A stretch of 64,000 nucleotides of DNA from positions 2,666,001-2,730,000 of the forward strand of contig OY970329.1 of NCBI GenBank assembly GCA_963717375.1, given 5' to 3'. The notes below the pieces were generated by a model. It had not been told where the DNA came from. It did not search any database and worked only from the letters and a program-made list of their open reading frames with translations. A program made the translations under genes and the position numbers. Positions 32,913 to 40,989 of the stretch are shown here, piece by piece. The DNA comes from VRUE01 sp963717375 (GTDB taxonomy: Bacteria > Actinomycetota > Thermoleophilia > Solirubrobacterales > 70-9). Position 1 is the stretch's first letter. Every line of letters begins with the position of its first letter.

Positions 32913-32951
32913 GATTACAGGGTCGTCGTCGGTGGGATCGAAGAAGGTGGG

Positions 32952-34316
32952 ATGAGCTTGTCGCCTAAGGGGGTTCGGCCGCCGCTTCCTTCAGGGCCGT
33001 TCTTGGTCGTTGGGCTGGCGCGATCCGGGCAGGCTGCTGCTCGGTTGCTTGCCGCTCGTGGGGAGGACGTGGTCGCGGTCGATTCGGGATTTCCCGATGG
33101 GGCGGCAGGGCTTCGGGGGGTCGGCGTCGAAGTCGTGCTGGATGCAGATGGATTGGCGCTCCTCGATGGGGTGCGAACGGTGGTCAAGAGTCCCGGGGTT
33201 CCCCGGGAGGCGCCGGTGATCTCGGCCGCTCTGGAGCGGGGGATCGACGTGGTCGGAGAGTTGGAGCTGGCCTGGCGGGCTATTCCCAACCGGTTCGTCG
33301 CCGTGACCGGGACGAATGGGAAGACGACCACGGTTGAGCTGCTTGGGCACGTCTACCGGACCGCTGGTGAGTCGGTGGCCGTGGCCGGCAACGTCGGCCG
33401 GCCGCTTTCCTCGCTTGTCGGCGAGATCGACGCCGACGCGACGGTGATCTGCGAGGCCTCCAGCTTCCAGCTCGAGGACACCGACTTCTTCGCTCCCGAG
33501 TGCGCTGTCTTCCTCAATCTAGCGCCAGACCACCTCGACCGCCACGGCGACCTCGAGGCCTACCTGGCGGCGAAGCTGCGGATCTTTGCCAACCAGGGCA
33601 ACGACGACGTTGCGATCTTCAACGCCGATGATCCGGAGCTCGCCGGCGTCGACCTCGGCGGCTGTGCCCGCCGCATCGCCTTCTGCCACGGCGCTGCCCC
33701 CGACTGCGAAGTCGCCGTCGCCGAGGGAACGATCTTCTACGACTGCGAGCCGCTGCTCGCCGTCTCCGAGCTCGGACTTTTCGGCGAGCACAACGTCGCC
33801 AATGCGATGGCCGCGGCCGCCGCGGCGCTCTCGATGGGGCTTGATCGCGACGCCGTGCGCGAGGGCCTGCGCAGCTTCGCCGGCGTCCCGCACCGGCTCG
33901 AGCTAGTGGCAGAGATCGGCGGCGTGCGCTTCGTCAACGACTCGAAGGCGACCAACGTCGCCTCGGCGACGGTCGGCCTGCGCGCCTTCGACGGTGGCGT
34001 GCGGGCGATCCTCGGCGGCAGCGAGAAGGGCGAGCCCTACGCGCCGCTGCTCGATCCAGTGCGCGAGCGCTGCGTCGCCTGTTACCTAACCGGCGCCTCG
34101 GCCGGGCGCCTCGCCGAGGCGTTGGCGCCCGCGATCGAGGCCGGGGTCGAACTGCACCTCTGCGAGGACCTCGAAGAAGCGACCCGCCTCGCCGCCGCCG
34201 CGGCAGAGCCCGGCGAGACCGTCCTGCTCTCGCCCGCCTGCGCCAGCTTCGACGCCTTCGAGAACTTCGAACGCCGCGGCGAGCGCTTCCGCGGAATCGT
34301 CGAGGCGTTGGCGTGA
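32952..34316 (+). CDS. murD: UDP-MurNAc-alanine--D-glutamate ligase MurD
   Basis: This 454-residue ligase adds D-Glu to UDP-MurNAc-L-Ala. The N-terminal nucleotide fold is VVGLARSGQAAARLLA. The P-loop is AVTGTNGKTTTVELL. EASSFQLEDTDFF, NLAPDHLDRHGDLEAYLAAK, NDSKATNVASATVGLRAF and LLSPACASFDAFENFERRGERF complete the family set. GAAGAAGGTGGG precedes the ATG. The first 450 bases are G/T-rich compared with the rest. It overlaps ftsW by four bases. Confidence 0.94.
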   Translation: MSLSPKGVRPPLPSGPFLVVGLARSGQAAARLLAARGEDVVAVDSGFPDGAAGLRGVGVEVVLDADGLALLDGVRTVVKSPGVPREAPVISAALERGIDVVGELELAWRAIPNRFVAVTGTNGKTTTVELLGHVYRTAGESVAVAGNVGRPLSSLVGEIDADATVICEASSFQLEDTDFFAPECAVFLNLAPDHLDRHGDLEAYLAAKLRIFANQGNDDVAIFNADDPELAGVDLGGCARRIAFCHGAAPDCEVAVAEGTIFYDCEPLLAVSELGLFGEHNVANAMAAAAAALSMGLDRDAVREGLRSFAGVPHRLELVAEIGGVRFVNDSKATNVASATVGLRAFDGGVRAILGGSEKGEPYAPLLDPVRERCVACYLTGASAGRLAEALAPAIEAGVELHLCEDLEEATRLAAAAAEPGETVLLSPACASFDAFENFERRGERFRGIVEALA

Positions 34317-35647
34317 GCACCATCGCCCTGGGCCGGTTCGGCAAGGCCGCCAAAACCAAGAAAGGCGCAAAGGGGAAGAAGAGGCGCTCCCGCGCCGCCG
34401 CTCCCTCGACCGAGTACAACCTTTTGCTCACCGCGACCCTCTGCCTGCTTGCCCTCGGCGCGGTGATGGTCTTCTCCGCCAGCTCGACCACGCAGATCCT
34501 CAGCAACGGCAACCTCGCCGACAGCGCCTTCTACCTGAAGCGGACGCTGATCTTCGGCGCCGCCGGGCTGCTGGTCATGCACCTGACCGCCCGCCACGGC
34601 CTGGTCGCCGTGCGTCGCATCACCCCGGCGCTCCTCGTCGGCTCGCTCTTCCTCCTCTTCGTCGTCCTCGTCGCCGGCACCAGCGCCAACGGCGCCAGCC
34701 GCTGGCTCGGCCCGGGCTCACTTCAGTTCCAGCCTTCGGAGCTGGCCAAGGTCGCGCTGATCCTCTACGGCGCCGACTTGCTGGCGCGCGAACCGAAACG
34801 GGTGCGGAACCTGCAGGGCCTGATGCCCTTCCTCCTCGTCGCCGGCACCGCCTGCCTGCTGATCATCGCCGAGCCCGACATGGGGACGACGATGGTCGTC
34901 GCCTTCTCGGTCAGCGCGACCCTGATCGCCGCCGGTGCCCGCCTCGCCGACCTCGGCAAGATCGCCCTCGCCCTCGGCGTCCTCGCCCTGCTGATGACCG
35001 TGGTCGAGCCCTACCGGATGGCGCGCCTCACCGGCTTCCTGCATCCCGGCTCCGAGGCTGCCGGGGCCGGCTTCCAAGCGGCACAGGCGAAGATCGCGCT
35101 CGGCTCCGGCGGCTTCTTCGGCGTCGGCATCGGCAACGGCCTGCAGAAGGCCTTCTACCTGCCCGAGGCGCACACCGACATGATCTCCGCCGTGATTGGC
35201 GAGGAGCTGGGCATGGTCGGGATCCTCGGCGTCGTCGGCCTCTTTGGGCTGCTCGGCTACGCCGGTCTGCGGGTCGCCCAGCAGGCCAAGGACCGCTACG
35301 GGAAGCTGCTCGTCGCTGGCCTCACCTCGCTGATCCTGGCTCAGGCGACGATCAACCTCTTCGCTGTAATGGGCCTGGCGCCGCTGACGGGGGTGCCGCT
35401 GCCCTTCGTCTCCTACGGCAACAGCAGCCTGCTCGCCACCCTCTTCGCGGTCGGCCTGATCCTCAACGTCGCCCGCGGGGGGACCGCTGGCGCTGGCAAA
35501 CTGCGCGTCGTCGAGGGCGGGCGCTCGCCTGCCAAAAAAAGGAGCAAACCGAGCCGTGGAAAAAGCGCCCAGAGTCGTAGTGGCAGCGGGGGGAACCGCC
35601 GGCCACGTCGTGCCGGCGATAGCCGTCGCCGCCGAGCTTCGGGCTAG
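34313..35647 (+). CDS. ftsW: Septal peptidoglycan glycosyltransferase FtsW
   Basis: This 444-residue SEDS-family membrane protein polymerises lipid II at the septum together with FtsI. A basic N-terminal tail precedes about ten membrane segments. LGPGSLQFQPSELAKVALI, VEPYRMARLTGFLHP, GFFGVGIGNGLQKAFYLPEAHTDMISAVIGEELG (quoted in part) and GVPLPFVSYGNSSLLATL are SEDS marks. The Lys/Arg/Ser-rich C-terminal tail of about 45 residues is read in the same DNA as the start of murG, a 92-base overlap. Confidence 0.93.
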   Translation: MSTIALGRFGKAAKTKKGAKGKKRRSRAAAPSTEYNLLLTATLCLLALGAVMVFSASSTTQILSNGNLADSAFYLKRTLIFGAAGLLVMHLTARHGLVAVRRITPALLVGSLFLLFVVLVAGTSANGASRWLGPGSLQFQPSELAKVALILYGADLLAREPKRVRNLQGLMPFLLVAGTACLLIIAEPDMGTTMVVAFSVSATLIAAGARLADLGKIALALGVLALLMTVVEPYRMARLTGFLHPGSEAAGAGFQAAQAKIALGSGGFFGVGIGNGLQKAFYLPEAHTDMISAVIGEELGMVGILGVVGLFGLLGYAGLRVAQQAKDRYGKLLVAGLTSLILAQATINLFAVMGLAPLTGVPLPFVSYGNSSLLATLFAVGLILNVARGGTAGAGKLRVVEGGRSPAKKRSKPSRGKSAQSRSGSGGNRRPRRAGDSRRRRASG

Positions 35648-36710
35648 CGGGGCCGAGGTCTCCTTTCTCGGCACGCGCGAGCGGATCGAGGCCGAGCTGG
35701 TGCCGGCCGCCGGCTACGAGATCGACTTCCTCAAGGTGCGCGGGATCGACCGCCGCAACCCGTTGCGCGCCGCCGGCGCGGCGGCCGAGGCCGTCGGCGC
35801 GATCGGCACGGCCTCGCGGGCGATTCGCGACCGCCGCGCCGACGTCGTCCTCGGCGGTGGGGGCTTCGTCGCCGGTCCCGCCGGGATGGCGGCGACGATG
35901 CGCCGCACGCCGCTGGTCCTGACCGAGGCCGACAGCCATCTCGGCCTGGCCAACCGGCTGCTGGCGGGCAGGGCGAAGCGCGTCTGCCTTGCCTTCCCGA
36001 TCGCCGGCCGGGATGGCGAGCGCTATCTGGTCACCGGGCGGCCCGTTCCCGACGCGGTGCTCGACGCCGATCGGGCCCAGGCGCGACGGCGCTTTCACAT
36101 CGCCGCCGACGCGCGCTGCCTGTTGGTGATGGGCGGCAGCCAGGGCGCCCGCTCGATCAACCTGGCGGCAATCGAGGCCTTCGCCGAGGGGACGGGCAGC
36201 GAGGCCCGCGACTTCCACGTCATCCACCTCGCCGGCCGCCGCGACTACGAAGAGCTGAAGCAGCGACTGGCGGCCGCCCCGGGCCGCGAGCGCTACACGC
36301 TGCTCGCCTATGAGCCCGATCTCGGCGACGTGCTCGGCGCCAGCGATCTGGTCCTCGCCCGCTCCGGCGGTTCGCTCTTCGAGGTGACGGCGGCCGGTCG
36401 CCCGGCGATCCTCGTGCCTTATCCGCACGCGACCGCAGACCACCAGAGCGCCAACGCCGCTTGGATGGCGGGCGCGGGAGCGGCGGAAGTGGTCGAGGAC
36501 TCGGCACTGAGCGCCGAGCTGCTGGCGGATCGCGTGGGTGGGCTGCTGGGCGACAAGGCGCGGCTTGCCGCGATGTCGGCGGCCTCATCGGCGCTCGCCC
36601 GCCCCGACGCCGCTCGCACAATCGCCGACGAGGTCCTGGCCGCCGCGGGCGCACCCGCTTCCGGTGCGCCTTATGTGGTCATAGACCAGAAAAGGCGCAC
36701 CGGAACGTGA
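35556..36710 (+). CDS. murG: Lipid II-forming GlcNAc transferase MurG
   Basis: This 384-residue membrane-associated glycosyltransferase adds GlcNAc to lipid I. AAGGTAGHVVPAIAVAAEL is the Gly-rich N-terminal loop. VLGGGGFVAGPAGMAA, MGGSQGARSINLAA, and ARSGGSLFEVTAAGRPAILVPYPHATADHQ carry the donor-site residues. The start is GTG 35556, with AGGAG about 12 bases upstream. The last 17 codons are a 47-bp hairpin repeat (36659-36705), so its C-terminus PYVVIDQKRRTGT is repeat-derived. Confidence 0.93.
   Translation: MEKAPRVVVAAGGTAGHVVPAIAVAAELRASGAEVSFLGTRERIEAELVPAAGYEIDFLKVRGIDRRNPLRAAGAAAEAVGAIGTASRAIRDRRADVVLGGGGFVAGPAGMAATMRRTPLVLTEADSHLGLANRLLAGRAKRVCLAFPIAGRDGERYLVTGRPVPDAVLDADRAQARRRFHIAADARCLLVMGGSQGARSINLAAIEAFAEGTGSEARDFHVIHLAGRRDYEELKQRLAAAPGRERYTLLAYEPDLGDVLGASDLVLARSGGSLFEVTAAGRPAILVPYPHATADHQSANAAWMAGAGAAEVVEDSALSAELLADRVGGLLGDKARLAAMSAASSALARPDAARTIADEVLAAAGAPASGAPYVVIDQKRRTGT
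36659..36705. repeat. 47-bp hairpin element, copy 1 (murG-murC junction)
   Basis: Arms 36659-36672 (TTCCGGTGCGCCTT) and 36692-36705 are a perfect 14-bp inverted repeat. Inside, TGGTC (36676-36680) and GACCA (36684-36688) extend the hairpin. A second element of exactly the same length with the same arm lies at 57025-57071. The murC GTG follows two bases later. Confidence 0.85.
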
Positions 36711-38029
36711 GCGACTGGACTTCCAGGCGGCTGCACTTCATCGGCATCGGTGGCGCCGGGATGAGCGGCCTTGCGCTGGTCTGCACCGAGCTCGGTGCGA
36801 CCGTTACCGGCAGCGACCGGGCGGACTCCTCTTATATGGAGCGGCTGCGGGAGGCGGGGCTCGATCCGTCGGTAGGACACGACGCCGTCAACCTGCCCGA
36901 GGGTGCCGAGGTCGTCGTCTCGACCGCGATCGGGGAGGACAACCCGGAGCTTGCCCTCGCTCGCGAGCGCGGTGTCGAGCCGATCCACCGCGGTGCCCTG
37001 CTGGCCGAGCTTTGCGCCGAAAAGCACCTGATCGCGGTCGCCGGCACCCACGGCAAGACGACGACGACCGCGATGCTGGTCTGGGCACTGCGTGGGCTCG
37101 GCGCCGACCCGGCCTTCTTCGTTGGTGGCGAGGTGCCCGGGCTTGGACAGGAGGCGGTCAACGCCGGCTGGGGCGGGGGAGAGTGGGTCATCGCCGAGGC
37201 CGATGAGAGCGATGCCAGCTTCCTCGAGCTGAAGCCGGAGATCGCCGTCGTCACCAATGTCGAGATGGACCATCACAGCCGCTGGGGCTCGGTGGCCGAG
37301 CTGCGCCGCGCCTTCCGCCAGTTCGTCGCCCCGGCAGAGGGTGTCGCGATCCCGGCCGGCGGCGAGCTCGCCGAGTTGGGGGAGGGCAGACGCGTCGTCG
37401 AGTTCGATGAGGCTGCGCCCGGCCCGGCCGAGCTGCCGCTCGCGGTCCCCGGTCGCCACAACCTGCTCAACGCCCGCGCCGCCCTTGGTGCGCTGGAGCT
37501 CGCCGGCTTCGAGCTCGGTCGGGCGGCGGCGGCGCTTGCGGACTTTCCGGGGGTGCGCAGGCGCCTTGAGCTGAAGGGGGCGCGCAACGGCGCCCGCATA
37601 TATGACGACTACGCCCATCATCCGACCGAGGTCCGAGCCGCGCTCTCCGCCCTGCGTGAGCTGGAGCCCGCGCGCCTGATCGCCGTCTTCCAGCCCCACC
37701 TCTACTCGCGGACCAAGGCCTTCGCCGAGGGCTTTGGCGCCTCCCTGGCCCTCGCCGACGAGGTCGTCGTGCTCGACGTCTACCCGGCGCGGGAGGAGCC
37801 GGTCGGCGAGCTGGCCGGGGTCAGCGGCCTGCGGGTCGCCGAGGCCGCGGCCGAGCGGATCGGCGGCAAGCGGGTCTGGTGGCTGCCGACCGCGGCGGCC
37901 GCCCACGAGGCGCTGAGTCCCCGGCTTGGCCCCGGCGACATCCTGGTCACGATCGGGGCCGGCGACATCTTCAAGCTCGGCGAGGCGCTGGTCGAGGATG
38001 GCGGGGACAACGGAAAGGCGAGTCGATGA
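36707..38029 (+). CDS. murC: UDP-N-acetylmuramate--L-alanine ligase MurC
   Basis: This 440-residue ligase adds L-Ala to UDP-MurNAc. LHFIGIGGAGMSGLALV is the N-terminal nucleotide motif. VAGTHGKTTTTAMLV is the MurC-type P-loop with His. AEADESDASFLELKP, NVEMDHHSRWGSV, YDDYAHHPTEVRAAL and FQPHLYSRTKAF are also present. The start is GTG 36707, overlapping the murG stop by four bases directly after the 47-bp repeat. It overlaps murB (ATGA). Confidence 0.94.
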   Translation: MSDWTSRRLHFIGIGGAGMSGLALVCTELGATVTGSDRADSSYMERLREAGLDPSVGHDAVNLPEGAEVVVSTAIGEDNPELALARERGVEPIHRGALLAELCAEKHLIAVAGTHGKTTTTAMLVWALRGLGADPAFFVGGEVPGLGQEAVNAGWGGGEWVIAEADESDASFLELKPEIAVVTNVEMDHHSRWGSVAELRRAFRQFVAPAEGVAIPAGGELAELGEGRRVVEFDEAAPGPAELPLAVPGRHNLLNARAALGALELAGFELGRAAAALADFPGVRRRLELKGARNGARIYDDYAHHPTEVRAALSALRELEPARLIAVFQPHLYSRTKAFAEGFGASLALADEVVVLDVYPAREEPVGELAGVSGLRVAEAAAERIGGKRVWWLPTAAAAHEALSPRLGPGDILVTIGAGDIFKLGEALVEDGGDNGKASR

Positions 38030-38940
38030 GCGTCCAGCCGGCCGGAGTTCAAAACGACTTTCCCCTCGCTCGCCTGACTACGGTGCGCGCGGGCGGCGAC
38101 GCCGACTTTTTCGCCCGGCCAGGGAACGAGGGGGAGCTACTCGCAGTGTTGGCCTGGGCCGCGGACGAGGGTCTTGCGCTCGGCGTGATCGGCTCGGGCT
38201 CGAACCTGCTCGTCGCCGACTCGGGTTTCCGTGGGCTGGCGCTCAAGCTCGACCGCGAGCTCGCCACGATTGAGCGCGACGGGGAGGGAGTGGTCTGTGG
38301 CGGCGGCGCCCGCTTTCCTTCGGCTTCGGCGAAGGCGGCCGGCTGGGGCCTCGCCGGGATCGAATTCGGCGTCAACATCCCCGGCACGGCCGGCGGCGCG
38401 GTGAAGATGAACGCCAATGCTTACGGCGGCCAACTCGCCGAGGTGCTGGCCTGGGTCGACGTTTTCACCGCAACCGGCCGCGAGCGTCGCACTCCGGACT
38501 CGCTGGGCTTCGCCTACCGCAGCTCCAACCTGAGCGCGGCCGAGGTTGTCTCGCGCGTCGCCTTCAGCCTGCGCCCGGATGACCCAGCGGCGATCCGCGC
38601 TCGCCTCAACGAGATGCGCGGCAAGCGCCGCGAGGCCCAGCCCTCTGGAATCAAGACCTTCGGCTCGACCTTCAAGAACCCCGGCGACCCGCGGGCGGAG
38701 GGGCGCAGTGCCGGCCAACTGCTGGAGGCTGCGGGTTGCCGCGGTCTCAGCCTGGGTGAAGCCCGCTTCGCCGAGAAGCACGCCAATTTCGTTGAGAACA
38801 CCGGACATGCGACGACGGCGGACATATTGGCGCTAATGGCCGAGGGCCGGCGGCGCGTGCACGAGCGCTTCGGCGTGGTGCTGGAGCCCGAGGTACAGGT
38901 CCTGGGGGACGTTCGCTGGCCCGAGGGCTGGGCGCTGTGA
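38026..38940 (+). CDS. murB: UDP-N-acetylenolpyruvoylglucosamine reductase MurB
   Basis: This 304-residue FAD enzyme reduces the enolpyruvyl group to make UDP-MurNAc. It shows LARLTTVRAGGDADFFARP, IGSGSNLLVADSGFRG, GIEFGVNIPGTAGGAVKMNANAYGG (in part), AYRSSNL with the catalytic Ser region, and FGSTFKNPGDPRA, FAEKHANFVENTG, the pattern of type II MurB. The ATG at 38026 overlaps the murC stop. Upstream codons in the frame belong to murC in another frame. Confidence 0.93.
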   Translation: MSVQPAGVQNDFPLARLTTVRAGGDADFFARPGNEGELLAVLAWAADEGLALGVIGSGSNLLVADSGFRGLALKLDRELATIERDGEGVVCGGGARFPSASAKAAGWGLAGIEFGVNIPGTAGGAVKMNANAYGGQLAEVLAWVDVFTATGRERRTPDSLGFAYRSSNLSAAEVVSRVAFSLRPDDPAAIRARLNEMRGKRREAQPSGIKTFGSTFKNPGDPRAEGRSAGQLLEAAGCRGLSLGEARFAEKHANFVENTGHATTADILALMAEGRRRVHERFGVVLEPEVQVLGDVRWPEGWAL

Positions 38941-39470
38941 AGTGGTTGCGCGGCACGGTTGTGCTGGTCGTCGCGGTGATCCTGATTGCCTTCGTCTACC
39001 AGCGTCTCTTCGGCGACACGACATTGGCGCCCCGCTTGGTCTCGAGTGAGCCCGTGGCAGTGGTCGGCACCGGCTCGAGCGCTGTTGCCGTCGCCGCTGA
39101 CGGCACGATCCTCGCCTGGCTGCCGGCGCCGAAGGAAGGCAGCCTGCCCAAGCTGCCGCTTGAAACGCCGCCAAAAGGGCCTCGCCTCAAAGGGTCGGTG
39201 CTTGAACAGGCGCGGGTCCTCGGTGCCGCGCCGGCCGGGCTCCGCCCCTACCTCGAAAACAGCTACTTCGGCGAAAGCGGGGTGGACGTCACTCTCGCCG
39301 GAGGGATCGAATTGCGCTTTGGCGACTCGACCCAGGCCGCTCGCAAGTGGCGAGCCGCCGCCGCCGTGCTCGCCAGCCCGTCGACTACCACGCTCGATTA
39401 TGTAGACCTGCACGCCCCGGGGCGCCCGGCGATAGGTGGCTCTGGGCATACGCTTCCGCCCGTGCCCTAA
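38937..39470 (+). CDS. ftsQ: Short FtsQ/DivIB-like protein lacking a POTRA domain
   Basis: This 177-residue bitopic protein has one membrane segment (6-22) and an extracellular part. That part fits only the beta domain of FtsQ: SSEPVAVVG (Pro-Val-Ala motif), AADGTILAWLP, SLPKLPLETPP, VDVTLAGGIELRFGD, QAARKWRAAAAVLA and TTLDYVDLHAPGRPAI. The approximately 70-residue POTRA domain that normally follows the membrane segment is missing. Its place between murB and ftsZ supports FtsQ. The start is GTG 38937, overlapping murB. Family members are normally 220-280 residues. Confidence 0.72.
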   Translation: MKWLRGTVVLVVAVILIAFVYQRLFGDTTLAPRLVSSEPVAVVGTGSSAVAVAADGTILAWLPAPKEGSLPKLPLETPPKGPRLKGSVLEQARVLGAAPAGLRPYLENSYFGESGVDVTLAGGIELRFGDSTQAARKWRAAAAVLASPSTTTLDYVDLHAPGRPAIGGSGHTLPPVP

Positions 39471-39502
39471 ACCCTCGACCATAGGGTTAGATTGGGCAAA
39501 CC

Positions 39503-39519
39503 CTCAAGTAAGACTTGAG
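39503..39519. repeat. Small inverted repeat upstream of ftsZ
   Basis: CTCAAGT and ACTTGAG are a perfect 7-bp inverted repeat with a three-base spacer, 32 bases upstream of the -35 of the candidate ftsZ promoter. It could be an operator. Confidence 0.4.
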
Positions 39520-39550
39520 AAATCCGCCTTGCAGGATGCTGCCCGGCCGT

Positions 39551-39579
39551 TTGACAGACCCCGCCCAATGCCCTACGTT
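39551..39579 (+). promoter_or_regulatory. Sigma-70 type promoter for ftsZ
   Basis: TTGACA (39551-39556) and TACGTT (39574-39579) are separated by 17 bases. The -35 is perfect consensus. The transcript would start near 39586 and carry a leader of about 128 bases. Confidence 0.65.
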
Positions 39580-39649
39580 GAGCGCAATTTCCGTAGTTGC
39601 CGCGTACCCTTGAACCCTTAAGCATTGCTGTAGCTTCGGACAGGTCAAA

Positions 39650-39671
39650 GGCTCAACTCAGGCTCAACTCA
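39650..39671 (+). repeat. Tandem 11-bp repeat in the ftsZ leader
   Basis: GGCTCAACTCA occurs twice in direct tandem, 43 bases before the ftsZ ATG and inside the predicted leader RNA. Confidence 0.6.
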
Positions 39672-39713
39672 AACGCTGACCCTTCGGGTTTGGCGGCTGG
39701 AGAATTCGGGAGA

Positions 39714-40793
39714 ATGGAATCCACATACCTCGCGGTGATCAAGGTGGTCGGCGCCGGCGGCGGCGGCACTAACGCCGTCAGTCGCATGGTCGACGCCGGC
39801 ATTCGTGGCGTCGAGTTCGTCGCCGTCAACACCGACGCACAGGCCCTGCAGGCCTGCGACGCCGACATCAAGCTCTCGATTGGGCAGGAGCTGACGCGCG
39901 GCCTCGGCGCCGGCGGCAACCCCGAGGTCGGGGCGGGCGCGGCGGCGGAGAGTCGCGACGAGATCAAGGAGGCGCTGAAGGGCGCCGACATGGTCTTCGT
40001 CACCGCGGGCGAGGGTGGCGGCACCGGCACCGGCTCGGCGCCGGTCATCGCCGAGATCGCCAAGGAAGAGATCGGCGCCCTGACCGTCGGCGCGGTGACC
40101 AAGCCCTTCGAGTTCGAGGGAAAACGACGGATGCAGCAGGCGCTCGAGGGCATCGAGAAGCTGCGCAACAACGTCGACACCCTGATCATCGTCCCCAACG
40201 AGAAGCTGCTGCAGGCGGTCGAGCGGCGCACCAGCGTGCTCGAGGCGTTCCGCCAGGCCGATGACATTCTGCGCCAGGGCGTGCAGGGCATCACCGACCT
40301 GATCACGATCCCGGGCCTGATCAACCTTGACTTCGCCGATGTGCGCACGATCATGCGCGACGCCGGCTCCGCCCTGATGGGCGTTGGCTCCGCCTCCGGA
40401 GAGGCTCGCGCCCTCGACGCCGCCAAGGCGGCAATCACCTCACCCCTGATCGAGGAGTCGATCAAGGGCGCGACCGGGATGCTGCTCAACATCACCGGCC
40501 CCGAGGATCTCGGCCTCTTCGAGGTCAACGAGGCGGCCCAGCTGGTTCAGGCCGAGGCCGACGACAACGCCAACATCATCTTCGGCTCCGTCGTCGACCA
40601 GTCGATGAAAGACGAGGTCCGGGTCACCGTGATCGCGACCGGCTTCGAGGGCTTCGAGCTTTTGGCTCGCTCGCCGCAGCGGGTCCGTCGCCGTTACGAG
40701 AGCCGGCCGCGGATCTCCGCGGAGGACACCGACATCCGCAAACTGCGGGTGAGCGACGACGACATCGACGTGCCCGGGTTCCTCAAAGAGTAG
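39714..40793 (+). CDS. ftsZ: Cell division GTPase FtsZ
   Basis: This 359-residue tubulin homologue forms the Z ring. KVVGAGGGGTNAVSRM, FVAVNTDAQAL, the GTP-binding GEGGGTGTGSAPVIAEIAKE, the T7-like DFADVRTIM and the C-terminal peptide DDIDVPGFLKE are present. The last is the conserved tail that binds partner proteins. I chose the ATG at 39714; codons upstream are leader sequence with the tandem repeat. It ends the dcw cluster. SepF, which normally follows in actinobacteria, is not adjacent. Confidence 0.96.
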   Translation: MESTYLAVIKVVGAGGGGTNAVSRMVDAGIRGVEFVAVNTDAQALQACDADIKLSIGQELTRGLGAGGNPEVGAGAAAESRDEIKEALKGADMVFVTAGEGGGTGTGSAPVIAEIAKEEIGALTVGAVTKPFEFEGKRRMQQALEGIEKLRNNVDTLIIVPNEKLLQAVERRTSVLEAFRQADDILRQGVQGITDLITIPGLINLDFADVRTIMRDAGSALMGVGSASGEARALDAAKAAITSPLIEESIKGATGMLLNITGPEDLGLFEVNEAAQLVQAEADDNANIIFGSVVDQSMKDEVRVTVIATGFEGFELLARSPQRVRRRYESRPRISAEDTDIRKLRVSDDDIDVPGFLKE

Positions 40794-40805
40794 ATCCGAG
40801 GCGGG

Positions 40806-40910
40806 AGGGTCATCCGGTGCCCCTCCCTCAGAGGCCGTTGCGCAGCAGGTCGTGGTGGCGCTTCGGGGTGTGGTCGCTGAGCCTCTGCCGGAGAGGCACC
40901 GGACGACCCT
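40806..40910. repeat. Hairpin element copy D (30-bp arms, 26 paired)
   Basis: Arms 40806-40835 and 40881-40910 match at 26 of 30 positions around a 45-base loop. The seed CGGTGCCCCTCCC matches the other copies. It lies between ftsZ and the converging GNAT gene, where a bidirectional terminator would be expected. Confidence 0.85.
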
Positions 40911-40989
40911 GTCACCACGGCTTTGGGATTCAGGGCTTGAGCTCGTCGCTGAGGTTGGCCTCGCCTAAAGCTTCAAGCGTCTCGTTGCT

